Origin: Phenylobacterium sp.
Lineage (GTDB): Bacteria; Pseudomonadota; Alphaproteobacteria; Caulobacterales; Caulobacteraceae
NCBI RefSeq assembly: GCF_020253645.1
Contig: NZ_JADCBG010000028.1
Span: forward strand, 1-64,000
Direction: 5' to 3'
DNA length: 64,000 nucleotides
Both the position numbers and the translations under genes were made by a program. A model generated the notes under the pieces. The model was not told the origin of the DNA. It did no database searches and worked only from the letters and a program-made list of their open reading frames with translations. Shown piece by piece: positions 17,572-25,426 of this stretch (position 1 is the first letter of the stretch; the number at the start of each line of letters is the position of its first letter).

Positions 17572-17603
17572 GAATCTGCAACTCCAAACAATTCTGCAGA
17601 TTC
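17572..17603 (-). promoter_or_regulatory. Inverted repeat at the methyltransferase start (candidate autoregulatory operator)
   Basis: Perfect 9-bp arms at 17572-17580 and 17595-17603 (GAATCTGCA / TGCAGATTC) with a 14-base spacer. The lower arm begins four bases before the ATG, and the spacer contains GGAG, the only plausible ribosome binding site. A dimeric protein bound here, or a hairpin in the mRNA, would block expression. The gene's own RHH-like N-terminus is an obvious candidate ligand. Confidence 0.55.
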
Positions 17604-17875
17604 TTTACGCTTGATCACGCCGGACGCCAACCCGGTGCCCCGCCCGGGTCAATCGGGTGCGGCCTATGCCTTCTGCCGAAGTAGCATGGGCTAGCGCGTG
17701 AGCGATTGGCGCAGGGGCCCTTCCAGGGTAGCTGCGGCCTCATGCAATTGCGATTATGCCCGAGGGTGCTGCTGTGAGCTTCGCCATTCTGGGGCTTGGA
17801 GCGGGCCGTGCTGCCCAGAGTGCTACCCGGCGCATCCAACCCACCAACGCGGGCGACCTAAACCATTGATTTCAC
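17604..17875. other. Intergenic region between tRNA-Arg and the methyltransferase gene
   Basis: About 270 bases; with the operator it makes just over 300 bases without a gene. Small open frames on both strands look random. The promoter of the methyltransferase gene must lie here, but no clear -35/-10 pair was recognised. No integrase gene or fragment was found beside the tRNA. Confidence 0.4.
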
Positions 17876-17952
17876 TGGCGCACCCGACACGATTCGAACG
17901 TGTGACCTTTGCCTTCGGAGGGCAACGCTCTATCCAGCTGAGCTACGGGTGC
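17876..17952 (-). tRNA. tRNA-Arg (CCG)
   Basis: Complete cloverleaf read on the minus strand. The acceptor stem GCACCCG pairs with CGGGTGC, the anticodon loop is CTCCGAA (anticodon CCG), the T-loop TTCGAAT is present and CCA is encoded at 17876-17878. The 3' end points towards the restriction-modification island, which is the usual orientation for elements that integrate into tRNA genes. Confidence 0.95.
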
Positions 17953-18025
17953 GTCTTCAGCGGAGGGGCCTTCTAGCCGAAAGGCGGGCGGATGGCGAGG
18001 GGGGGAATGCAGGCCGCCGGGCCGG

Positions 18026-19003
18026 CTAGTCCCCGGGGCCAACCAGGGTCTTGCCCATGCCCTGGCCGGACAGGGCGAACTCCAGGGCCGCGCCATAGTC
18101 GGCCAGGGGGAAGCGGCGGCCTTCGGGGGGCGACAGGCGGCCCTCCGCCACCCAGGCGAGGAGGCGGTCGAGGGTCTGCGCGGCGCGCGGGCCCTCGAAC
18201 AGCAGGAACTGGCGCACATCCACCCCGGTGAGGGAGGCGCCCTTCATCAGGGGCAGGTTGGCGGGCAGGGCCGGGATGGGGCCGCCGGCGAAGCCCACCA
18301 CCAGGTGGCGCCCGCCCCAGGCCAGGGACCGGAAGGCCGGCTCGAACAGGGGGCCGCAGACGGGGTCGAAGATCACGTCGGGGCCCTTGCCGCCGCACAG
18401 GGCCTTGAGCCGGTCGCGCCAGCCCTCGCCCTCCGTATCGAGGGTCGCGTCCGCGCCGCAGGCGGCGGCGAAGGCGCGCTTCTCGGGGGTGGAGGCGCAG
18501 GCGAGGACCCGGGCGCCCATGATCTTTCCCACCTGGACGGCGGCGGTCCCGACGCCTCCGGCGGCGCCGAGGACCAGAAGGGTCTCGCCAGGCTGCAGGG
18601 CCGCCCGGTGCTCCAGGCCGTGCAGGGCGGTGAGGTGGTTGATGCGGAAGCCCGCCGCCTGGCCCGAGGTCATGTTGGCCGGCAGGCGCGCGCAGGCGAC
18701 GGCCGGCGTCAGGGCGAAGTCGGCGAAGCCCCCCGCCACGGTGGCCATGACCCGGTCGCCGGGCGCCAGGCCCGCCACCCCCTCGCCGAGGGCGTCGACC
18801 ACGCCGGCGACCTCCTGGCCCGGGGTGTGCGGCAGGGGCGGCTTGACCTGGTAGCGGCCGAGTGCGACCAGGGCGTCCACATAGCCGAGGCCGCAGTCGG
18901 TGATGCGCAGGCGCACCTGGCCCGGGCCGGGTTCGGGGACCGGCGCCTCGACGAGGCTGTAGCCGTCCAGGGAGTCCAGGCTCTCGCCGACGACCTTGCG
19001 CAT
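18026..19003 (-). CDS. NADPH:quinone oxidoreductase-type MDR protein
   Basis: Medium-chain dehydrogenase/reductase of about 325 residues without zinc ligands, as in quinone oxidoreductases. The GroES-like N-terminal half carries VPEPGPGQVRLR and TPGQEVAGVV. The nucleotide-binding half carries GAAGGVGTAAVQVGK, the NADPH-type glycine motif. It probably reduces a quinone or enone in the cytoplasm. ATG 19003 (MRKVVGES) is chosen; a GTG at 19012 is equally possible. It follows the SDR gene by 15 bases or less on the same strand, so the two form an operon, perhaps with acyl-CoA or enone substrates in common. Confidence 0.88.
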   Translation of the reverse strand: MRKVVGESLDSLDGYSLVEAPVPEPGPGQVRLRITDCGLGYVDALVALGRYQVKPPLPHTPGQEVAGVVDALGEGVAGLAPGDRVMATVAGGFADFALTPAVACARLPANMTSGQAAGFRINHLTALHGLEHRAALQPGETLLVLGAAGGVGTAAVQVGKIMGARVLACASTPEKRAFAAACGADATLDTEGEGWRDRLKALCGGKGPDVIFDPVCGPLFEPAFRSLAWGGRHLVVGFAGGPIPALPANLPLMKGASLTGVDVRQFLLFEGPRAAQTLDRLLAWVAEGRLSPPEGRRFPLADYGAALEFALSGQGMGKTLVGPGD

Positions 19004-19018
19004 CCGCTCCACCCCCCG

Positions 19019-19804
19019 TCAGGCCAGGCCCAGCATGCGCGGCAGGTCAGGCTGGCCCGTGTGGGCCGTCAGCCCGCCGTCCACCGCCAGGACGGAGCCC
19101 GTCATGTAGCTGGCGTCCTGCGAGGCCAGGAAGGCGACGACGGCGGCGATCTCCTCGGGCCTCGCGAACCGGCCCATGGGGACCCTGGCGTCCCAGTCCT
19201 GGCGCACCCCCTGCAGGTCGTTGATGCCGGCGATGATCGGGGTGTCCACGGGCCCGGGGCAGACGGCGTTGACGCGGATGTTCTCCCGGGCGTGGTCGAT
19301 GGCCACGGCGCGGGTCAGGTTGATCACCCCGGCCTTGGCGGCGTTGTAGGCGGCGAAGGAGAAATCCCCCGCCAGGCCGGAGATGGAGGCGGTGTTGATG
19401 ATGGCCCCGCCGCCGCGAGCGCGCAGGGCGGGGATCGCCGCCTTGCAGCCGTAGAAGACCGAGGACAGGTCGACATCGATCACCCGGCGCCAGTCGTCCA
19501 CCGGCAGGTCCACGACGTTGGAGAAGCTGCCGACGCCGGCGTTGTTGAACAGGATGTCGAGGCCGCCGAAGACCTGGACGGCGTCAGCGACCATGGTCTC
19601 CACGGCGCCAAAGTCGGCCACGTCCACCGTCCGGAAGCACGCCCGGTCCTCGCCCAGCTCCGCCGCCAGGGCCTCGCCGGCCTCCGCGTTCAGGTCGGCG
19701 AGGAGCACCGAGGCGCCTTCGGCGTGGAACCGCCGCGCCGCCGCCGCGCCGATGCCCGAGGCCGCGCCAGTGATCACCGCGACCCTGCCTTCGAACCGGC
19801 CCAT
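19019..19804 (-). CDS. SDR family NAD(P)-dependent oxidoreductase
   Basis: Classical short-chain dehydrogenase of 261 residues. TGAASGIG lies at 13-20, NNAG near residue 90, and the active site is Ser in INTASISG with the YNAAK motif. ADLN after the second strand has an acidic residue, which suggests NAD(H) rather than NADP(H). PGPVDTPI and the C-terminal VDGGLTAHTGQP are standard. First gene of a two-gene operon with the quinone oxidoreductase-like gene. The substrate is unknown. Confidence 0.92.
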   Translation of the reverse strand: MGRFEGRVAVITGAASGIGAAAARRFHAEGASVLLADLNAEAGEALAAELGEDRACFRTVDVADFGAVETMVADAVQVFGGLDILFNNAGVGSFSNVVDLPVDDWRRVIDVDLSSVFYGCKAAIPALRARGGGAIINTASISGLAGDFSFAAYNAAKAGVINLTRAVAIDHARENIRVNAVCPGPVDTPIIAGINDLQGVRQDWDARVPMGRFARPEEIAAVVAFLASQDASYMTGSVLAVDGGLTAHTGQPDLPRMLGLA

Positions 19805-20196
19805 GGGCGCCTCCCGCTGTCATCCCGGCCCCTACCCTGCCCCAGGGAGACGAGGGATGCACCCCCTCTCGACCGAACTGGCGACCCTGAGACAAGAGCC
19901 CGAGAGAGGTGATGCTCTCGCCCGAGACTTACGGGGCCAGACAATCCCCGCCAGGTCTCAGGCGAGACAAGAGTAGAGCAATGCTGACGCATCCGGGTCG
20001 GTGAAAACATGAATATAGACGACTCAAGACACACGTCTTTGCGGGAATGACCTGACTTTCAGATCTGAAGCCTCCGATGCTCTGTTAATACATGGTTAAC
20101 CCTAATTTTCACCACGCTCCCATGCGAGATTTGATTCGAGGCTTCCCGCTCCTGGGAGGTCGACAAGGCGGGGCGCGCCCCGGGAAGGGATCAGTC
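19805..20196. other. Divergent promoter region with CtrA-type site
   Basis: About 390 bases between the SDR gene (minus) and the EF-hand gene (plus). It becomes noticeably less GC-rich from 20000 onwards, as promoters in this kind of genome do. The decamer GAGACAAGAG occurs twice (near 19889 and 19967). No gene was recognised. The CtrA-type site is listed separately. Confidence 0.55.
20085..20099 (+). promoter_or_regulatory. CtrA-type binding site (TTAA-N7-TTAA)
   Basis: Perfect match to the full CtrA consensus: TTAA at 20085-20088, seven bases, TTAA at 20096-20099, followed by C. It lies 98 bases upstream of the EF-hand gene. CtrA is the alphaproteobacterial cell-cycle master regulator, so the EF-hand gene and possibly the kinase pair behind it may be cell-cycle controlled. 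Confidence 0.55.
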
Positions 20197-20778
20197 ATGC
20201 AGATACAATCGAGCCAGGGGCCAGGGCAGATGCTCTCGGCCCTCTTGGGAAAGGCCGGGGGGGTCGGCGGCGCCGGGCCTGCCGGGGCCCAGCCGCCACA
20301 GGGTGGGCCGGGCGGCGCCGGGCCCGCGGGCGGCCCGCAGGGCCAGAAGGGGCCGCCGCCAGGTCTGGCGGGCGGGCGGCTGTCGTCGGGTACGATGTCA
20401 GGACTTCTGAACGCTCAGGAAATGAGCGCCGGCAAGCTTGGGGACTCCGACGATCCGGTCAGCAAGCTCATGCAGGCCGCAGATGCTGACGGGAACGGCG
20501 GCCTCAGCACGGAGGAGCTGAAGTCGGTGCTGGGCGATGAGGCTCCCGATGACATCAGCGAGAGTCTCGCCAAGATCGACCGGGACGAGGATGGCGAACT
20601 GAGCGCCGAGGAAATCGGCGGCGCCCTCAACGAAATGCGCAAGGGCGGACCTGAAGGCGCCGGATCCCCATCCGCCCCGAAGCCGGCCCCGCCGGCCGGA
20701 GGCCTGGCGAGCCTCATGACGGCCGCCGGCTCCAATGAGGCGGAAGACAAGGGGGAGTGGTGGATGAAGGCGGCCTGA
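20197..20778 (+). CDS. EF-hand calcium-binding protein
   Basis: Protein of 193 residues. Residues 20-60 are a flexible Gly/Pro/Gln-rich stretch. Two canonical EF-hand loops follow at 96-107 (DADGNGGLSTEE) and 128-139 (DRDEDGELSAEE), each with all oxygen ligands and the closing Glu, so two Ca2+ ions are expected. The C-terminal 40 residues are again Pro/Ala-rich. There is no signal peptide or membrane segment. It may be a cytoplasmic calcium sensor or buffer, or be secreted without a classical signal. ATG 20197 follows GGGAAGGGA; an in-frame ATG at 20092 would overlap the CtrA site and was rejected. Just upstream of a histidine kinase/regulator pair. Confidence 0.88.
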   Translation: MQIQSSQGPGQMLSALLGKAGGVGGAGPAGAQPPQGGPGGAGPAGGPQGQKGPPPGLAGGRLSSGTMSGLLNAQEMSAGKLGDSDDPVSKLMQAADADGNGGLSTEELKSVLGDEAPDDISESLAKIDRDEDGELSAEEIGGALNEMRKGGPEGAGSPSAPKPAPPAGGLASLMTAAGSNEAEDKGEWWMKAA

Positions 20779-20793
20779 CGTTCCCCGGACGGA

Positions 20794-20835
20794 GCGCCGG
20801 CGGCGAGACCGCCTTAGCGGTCGCGCCGCCGGCGC
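20794..20835 (+). terminator. Long GC-rich hairpin after the EF-hand gene
   Basis: Perfect 12-bp arms at 20794-20805 and 20824-20835 with a further inner stem around a short loop. It lies 16 bases after the EF-hand stop. No T-run follows, so it may be a weak terminator or a stabilising 3' structure that sets the EF-hand gene apart from the kinase gene. Confidence 0.5.
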
Positions 20836-20927
20836 ATCCCGACGGCTTTACCGATCCTTGACGTCCACGGTCTTTCCTCATTTCAGGCGCAGGGTGAGGC
20901 TTGTGCGTCTTGGAAGGAATGCGCGGA

Positions 20928-22355
20928 ATGAGGCTCCGCCTCGCTCACCAGGTGTTTCTGCTGATCATGGTCGTCGCCGCGGCGACCACGACGGTCATGG
21001 CCCTGGCCATGGCCCTGAACCTGCGACAGGGCTTCCAGGACTATCTGCTGGCGCGGGACCTCGCCGACCTCAAGGCCTATGTCGCCAACCTCGAGCGCAG
21101 GCTTTCCGCCCTGCCTGGGCCGATCAGGCTGGCCGACCGCCCGGACCTGCTCCGAAGCCTGCCCGGCCTTGACCTGCCCAGAGAGGACCGCCCGCCTCCG
21201 CCGCGCCCAATCCCTGGATCGCCGGAACGGCTCGCCCCACCCATGGAATTCACGGCGCGCCTGGTGGTGCTCGATGACCAGGGGCGGATGCTGCTGGGTC
21301 CCTCGGGGGCGCTTCGGATCGCCGATCACGCCCTCCTGCCAAGGGCGCCCATAGTGGTGCGGGGCGAACAGGTCGGCGAAGCCCGCCTGATCCTGCCGCC
21401 ACGCCTGTCCACGCCCGCCGATTCGGGCTTCCTGGAGCGCCAGCTGAGGCACATGATCCTGGCCGGCGCATTGATCCTCGGGGTGGGGAGCCTGGCGGCG
21501 TTCTGGATCGCAAGGGCCTCGGGAGAAGGCCTGAGGGAGATCCGGCGGGTCACCGACTCCATCGCCAGGGGCGAGTTCCGGACCCGGCTGCGCGAGCGCG
21601 GGCCCGTCGAGGTGGCCGAGACCCTGGGCAACATCAACAGGATGGCGGAGGAGCTCGAAGCCATGGACGCGGCGCGGCGGCGCTGGCTGGCGGAGATCTC
21701 GCATGAGCTGCGCACTCCACTCGCCGCCCTTCGCGCCGAGATCGAGGCCCTGCAGGATGGCGTTCGTCCACTGACGCCAGACGCCATCAGATCCCTGGCC
21801 GAAGAAGCCGCCCGCCTTTCCGGGCTCCTGGAAGACCTGCATGTCTTCGCCGTCGCCAGGCTGTCCGGGACGCCGGACCGCAGCGACAGCATCGATCTCG
21901 TCGACCTTCTGAAGGAGGCTGCGGAACGCTTCGAGCTCCTGGTGGGAGGCGCGGGCCTGACTCTCACAATTGATGTCGGAGGGCTCCAGAGCGCGCCCTG
22001 CCAGGGAGATCGCCGGGCGCTGGAGCAGATGATCGCGAATCTGCTGACCAACAGCGTCAAGTACACCCGGCCCGGAGGCCGAATCCTCATCGCCCTTCGC
22101 CGGACCGAGGGCCAGGGATTCATCCTCACCGTGGACGACACGGCCCCCGCCCCCCCGCGGGACGCCCTCGGGCGCCTGTTCGAACCCCTGTACAGGGTTG
22201 AGCCGGACCGCAACCGCCAGGCGGGCGGGAGCGGCATGGGGCTCGCGATATGCGAGGTGATCGCCCGCGCCCATGACGGCGCCATCCGCGCGCTGGCGTC
22301 AGAGCTCGGAGGCCTGAGGGTCGAAGTCTACCTGCCGGATGGGGCGGCGGCATGA
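20928..22355 (+). CDS. Sensor histidine kinase (BaeS-like)
   Basis: Inner-membrane sensor kinase of 475 residues. Transmembrane segments at about 10-32 and 175-197 enclose a periplasmic region of roughly 140 residues with a proline-rich stretch (DRPPPPRPIPG). A HAMP linker follows. The phosphorylated His259 is in SHELRTPL. The ATP-binding domain has the N-box (IANLLTNSVKYT), a degenerate DTAPAPP in place of the usual glycine-rich D-box, and GGSGMGLAI. The same DTAP form occurs in BaeS, the envelope-stress sensor. ATG 20928 has AGGA nine bases upstream; ATG 20919 is close behind. Its stop overlaps the regulator start by four bases (ATGA). Confidence 0.93.
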   Translation: MRLRLAHQVFLLIMVVAAATTTVMALAMALNLRQGFQDYLLARDLADLKAYVANLERRLSALPGPIRLADRPDLLRSLPGLDLPREDRPPPPRPIPGSPERLAPPMEFTARLVVLDDQGRMLLGPSGALRIADHALLPRAPIVVRGEQVGEARLILPPRLSTPADSGFLERQLRHMILAGALILGVGSLAAFWIARASGEGLREIRRVTDSIARGEFRTRLRERGPVEVAETLGNINRMAEELEAMDAARRRWLAEISHELRTPLAALRAEIEALQDGVRPLTPDAIRSLAEEAARLSGLLEDLHVFAVARLSGTPDRSDSIDLVDLLKEAAERFELLVGGAGLTLTIDVGGLQSAPCQGDRRALEQMIANLLTNSVKYTRPGGRILIALRRTEGQGFILTVDDTAPAPPRDALGRLFEPLYRVEPDRNRQAGGSGMGLAICEVIARAHDGAIRALASELGGLRVEVYLPDGAAA

Positions 22356-23041
22356 GCGCGCCCGGCCCCGCCGCCTGCGTCTACGTGGTCGAGGACGATC
22401 CGAAGATCAGCGCGGTGATCGCCGACTATCTGCGCGACGCTGGTCATGAGGTCCGGACCTTCCGGGACGGCGGGCGAGCCCTGAGAGCCATGGAGAATGA
22501 GCCTCCGGACCTGATCATCCTCGACTGGATGCTTCCGGGAATGGAGGGGCCGGCCGTCTGCCGGCAGCTTCGCCGGTTCTCGACCGCTCCGGTGCTGATC
22601 CTCACGGCAAGGGCGGAGGAGGCGGACAAGGTGGCGGGTCTCGAGGCGGGGGCCGACGACTATGTCTGCAAGCCCTTCGGGATGCGGGAGCTCATGGCCC
22701 GGGTCGCCGCCCTCCTACGCCGGTCAGGCGGGAGGGTGGGAACCGATCCGGCCGCCGCCCCCTATGTGGTGGATGCGGCGGGCCGGCGGATCGCCTGGCG
22801 GGGCCGCTGGCTGTCCCTTTCCGGCTCGGAGTACCAGATCCTCGCCGCCCTCATGCGGCGCCCGGGCTGGGTGTTCACGCGCGACAGCCTTCTGGACCAG
22901 CTGGGGGCCGAGTTCCGTGATGTCAGCGACCGGTCGATCGACAGTCACATCAAGAACCTGCGCCGGAAGATCGCCAAGGTCGATCCACAGGCCCGGTGCA
23001 TCGTCTCCGTGTACGGGGTGGGCTACCGCTTCGAGGTCTGA
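22352..23041 (+). CDS. OmpR-family response regulator
   Basis: Partner of the preceding kinase, 229 residues. The receiver domain (1-120) has the acidic pocket EDD at 14-16, the phosphorylated Asp58 in ILDWMLPG, a conserved Thr in LTAR, and Lys in CKPF. The C-terminal winged-helix DNA-binding domain (135-229) ends in the usual VYGVGYRFEV. It presumably activates envelope genes when phosphorylated. Targets are unknown; the nearby EF-hand and HupE/YHYH genes are candidates. The ATG at 22352 overlaps the kinase stop. Confidence 0.95.
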   Translation: MSAPGPAACVYVVEDDPKISAVIADYLRDAGHEVRTFRDGGRALRAMENEPPDLIILDWMLPGMEGPAVCRQLRRFSTAPVLILTARAEEADKVAGLEAGADDYVCKPFGMRELMARVAALLRRSGGRVGTDPAAAPYVVDAAGRRIAWRGRWLSLSGSEYQILAALMRRPGWVFTRDSLLDQLGAEFRDVSDRSIDSHIKNLRRKIAKVDPQARCIVSVYGVGYRFEV

Positions 23042-23064
23042 AACCCTCGGCGCGCGCGCCGGAT

Positions 23065-24147
23065 TCAGCCGGAGACCAGGCGCTCGACCGTGAGGACCAG
23101 GCCGAACACCAGGGCAAGTCCGGCGGCGGCGGGCGTCGCCGCGGCGCGAAGGGCGGGGGGCGCGCGCCGTCCCAGGAGATGTCCCGCGAGCAGGACGCCG
23201 CCGAGGAACACCAGTTGCCCCGCCTCAACGCCAAGGTTGAAGCCGGCGAGGGTCGAGAGTCGCGTCGAGGCATCGAGGGGCAAGGCGCCAAGACCCGAGG
23301 CGAACCCCAGCCCGTGCAGCAGGCCGCAGCCGACGACCAGCACCAGCCTGAGACCGATGGGAGGGGTCCGTCCTGCGAGGTTCAGCCCCGCCATCATCAC
23401 CAGGCTCGCCCCGATGGCGGGCTCCACGAGGCCCGGATCCAGCCTGACGACGCCCAGGGCGGCGGCGGAGAGCGAAAGGCTGTGCGCCAGGGTGAAGGCT
23501 GCGGTCACCGAGGCCCAGTATCTCCAGCCTGCGCCCGCCAGGAGCAAGGTCAGGAGGAAGACCAGGTGGTCCGGCCCCCGCAGGATGTGCGCGGATCCTG
23601 CGACGACATTGTCCAGAAAGACCCGGACATGACTTCGGAAGAAGACGTGGCGCCGCGTGAGGGGGCTGAAGACCGCCGCCTCCGAGACCTGGCCGCGGGC
23701 GGCCGTGAGGGTCATGTCCCCTCCGTCCGGACCAGAGCCGAAGAGGTCCACCTCCACAGCCAGGGTTTCCGGCGCCGCCGGGAGACGGGATCTTTGCAGG
23801 ATGATCACGTGGTCCACGGCATGCCCCGCGCCGCCGGCCTCGGAGGCCAGGATGAGAGTCCCGACCGGCTGGGCCGCGCGACCCCCGCTCGAGATGCGGA
23901 ACCGGGCGGCGAAATCCGACGCGATCCCCGGCTGGCCGCGGGACACCTCTCCGGAACTGAGGCGACCGTCCCGGTCGGTGTCCCAACGGGTCAGGGCGGA
24001 CACGGGAATGGAGGCCGCGGTGTAGACCTCCGCATTCACGACGTTCAACGTCACCGTCCGATCCGGCAGCATGTGCGCCTCGGCGGGAAACAGGGCGAAC
24101 CCCCAGGCCGCGAGGGCGAGGGCGAGGAAGCGCAGGCCGGCCCTCAT
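23065..24147 (-). CDS. HupE/UreJ family membrane protein with EF-hand-like motif
   Basis: Protein of 360 residues. A signal peptide (1-24, ending AEA) leads into a periplasmic domain of about 150 residues, then six to seven hydrophobic segments. The membrane domain begins with HILRGPDHLVFLLTLLL and holds FTLAHSLSLS and CGLLHGLGFASGLG, the His/Asp-rich hallmarks of the HupE/UreJ metal-permease class. Residues 56-67 (DTDRDGRLSSGE) make a canonical EF-hand loop in the periplasmic part, so the protein may bind calcium outside the cell. The transported metal, if any, is not known; Ni or Co is usual for the narrow family. ATG 24147. It follows the YHYH gene by 22 bases and is surely cotranscribed with it. 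Confidence 0.85.
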   Translation of the reverse strand: MRAGLRFLALALAAWGFALFPAEAHMLPDRTVTLNVVNAEVYTAASIPVSALTRWDTDRDGRLSSGEVSRGQPGIASDFAARFRISSGGRAAQPVGTLILASEAGGAGHAVDHVIILQRSRLPAAPETLAVEVDLFGSGPDGGDMTLTAARGQVSEAAVFSPLTRRHVFFRSHVRVFLDNVVAGSAHILRGPDHLVFLLTLLLAGAGWRYWASVTAAFTLAHSLSLSAAALGVVRLDPGLVEPAIGASLVMMAGLNLAGRTPPIGLRLVLVVGCGLLHGLGFASGLGALPLDASTRLSTLAGFNLGVEAGQLVFLGGVLLAGHLLGRRAPPALRAAATPAAAGLALVFGLVLTVERLVSG

Positions 24148-24169
24148 TGGCGCAGGCTTCCGAGGGCGA

Positions 24170-25144
24170 TCACGGGAGCGCGCCCTTCCAGCAGTTGGGG
24201 AGGAACGGAAAGGCGTCGGTGGCGTAGTAGTGGTAGATCCCCTTCGGAAACTCCGGAGTGACCCCGAACCGGCCATTGCATTCGTCGAGGTCGCCGAGGC
24301 CGGGAACATACTCGTAGTCGACCGTGAAGGCGCCCATGGGGATCACGGAAACCGCGGGACGACCCGGGTCCGGGTTCGCCTTGAGCCGATAGCTGGAGGC
24401 GAGGGTCTTCAGGCCGCTCGAAGCCTCCGTCGCCTTGGCGTAACCGAAGCGGGCGTAAATCGGGTAGCCATCCGCCGCGAACCCGATCAGGACGATCTTG
24501 GGCGTCGCGGCCGAGGCCCCGGCCGCGGTCAGGGTGGCCTCCGGGACGCCGTGGTAGTGGTAGGCGCCGTCCGGCTGGACATGGCCATTGTTCTGGTCGA
24601 CCCCGAACTTGAAGAGGGACTGGCCCAGCGCCAGGAGGCCGAACTGACTGGGCGGCCCGATCAGGGTGCAGTCGCTGACGGACTTGGCGTTGGCCGGGCA
24701 TGAGCCCGCTGTCAGCGGATCAAACTTGACGCCGTTGAGATGGTAACCCAGGCGCCAGGGGGTGACCATCTGCGGGGTGCTGGCGGTGGGGGTCAGTGTG
24801 GCCTTGAACTGAACAGCCTGGGCGGTGATCGTGTTCGGGTTCTCCAGGTTCGGGAAGACGCCCACCGCATGGTCCGGAATCCCATTGGCCGATAGGGTCC
24901 GGTCGCCATTGGCGCAGCTCCAGGTCGCCTGGCTTGTCACGCCGAGCGTGGGATTGAGCACAACCTTGCTGAGGCCGCAGACAACATCCGCTGTTGTGAT
25001 CGGCATGGTCCCATCCGACCCGGAGTTTCCGCCGGAGTCCGGGGCCGGCGCCCCCGAACCTTCGCTGCTGCAGGCGGAACAGAGGAGTGCGATCGCGAAC
25101 GCCGCAGTGCTGATCCTGAGGGCGGCGGGCCAGGGTGGACTCAT
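24170..25144 (-). CDS. YHYH-domain lipoprotein
   Basis: Exported protein of 324 residues with a lipoprotein-like signal (hydrophobic 11-22, Cys25), a Gly/Ser-rich linker at 26-48, and the YHYH domain after it. HVQPDGAYHYHG at 188-199 is the name-giving motif, and GFAADGYPIYARFG follows about 40 residues later. The clustered histidines suggest metal binding, but no function has been settled for the family. YHYH and HupE genes are often neighbours, as here. ATG 25144 has AGGA eight bases upstream. The 5' end of this gene is copied at 29651-29825. Confidence 0.88.
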   Translation of the reverse strand: MSPPWPAALRISTAAFAIALLCSACSSEGSGAPAPDSGGNSGSDGTMPITTADVVCGLSKVVLNPTLGVTSQATWSCANGDRTLSANGIPDHAVGVFPNLENPNTITAQAVQFKATLTPTASTPQMVTPWRLGYHLNGVKFDPLTAGSCPANAKSVSDCTLIGPPSQFGLLALGQSLFKFGVDQNNGHVQPDGAYHYHGVPEATLTAAGASAATPKIVLIGFAADGYPIYARFGYAKATEASSGLKTLASSYRLKANPDPGRPAVSVIPMGAFTVDYEYVPGLGDLDECNGRFGVTPEFPKGIYHYYATDAFPFLPNCWKGALP

Positions 25145-25421
25145 CTGAGACATTCCTACGGGCATCGCCATCGCGACGGTCGGTCTCATCGCCTAGCGCC
25201 GGAGTGTGGAGGGATCATGTGCGTCTGCCCGGGCGAGAGAAGCGCGATGGCCTGAGGCGCCCCCGCAGGGACCCGGAGATTGCCTCGGTCGCCCTAGAGC
25301 CGGATGATCACCGGCGGAGGCGCCATGCAGCTGACCGTCCGGCCCCTGGCCATCGACACCTTCCGCGAGAACACCGTGCTCCTGTCGCGGGACTGCCGGG
25401 CCCTGCGGCCCGAGCGGCTGG
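24970..25421. repeat. Left copy of ~455-bp imperfect direct repeat
   Basis: Covers the 5' part of the YHYH gene, the divergent intergenic region and the first 32 codons of a phosphorylase gene. It aligns by eye with 29651-30104 over the whole length with scattered substitutions and a few short gaps, roughly 85-90 percent identical. The two copies bracket an accessory island. Confidence 0.9.
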
Positions 25422-25426
25422 AGTGA
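25325..25426 (+). pseudogene. 5' fragment of the thymidine/AMP phosphorylase gene
   Basis: Encodes 33 residues that are almost identical to the start of the intact phosphorylase at 30008 (shared [20 protein letters not shown]), then hits TGA exactly where the repeat ends and unrelated DNA begins. It is a truncated leftover, not a separate gene. Ribosome binding site and start codon are still present, so a short peptide could be made. Confidence 0.9.

Noticed and set aside
18305..19912. Plus-strand open frame of over 500 codons
   Set aside because: Antisense to the quinone oxidoreductase and SDR genes; no family features.
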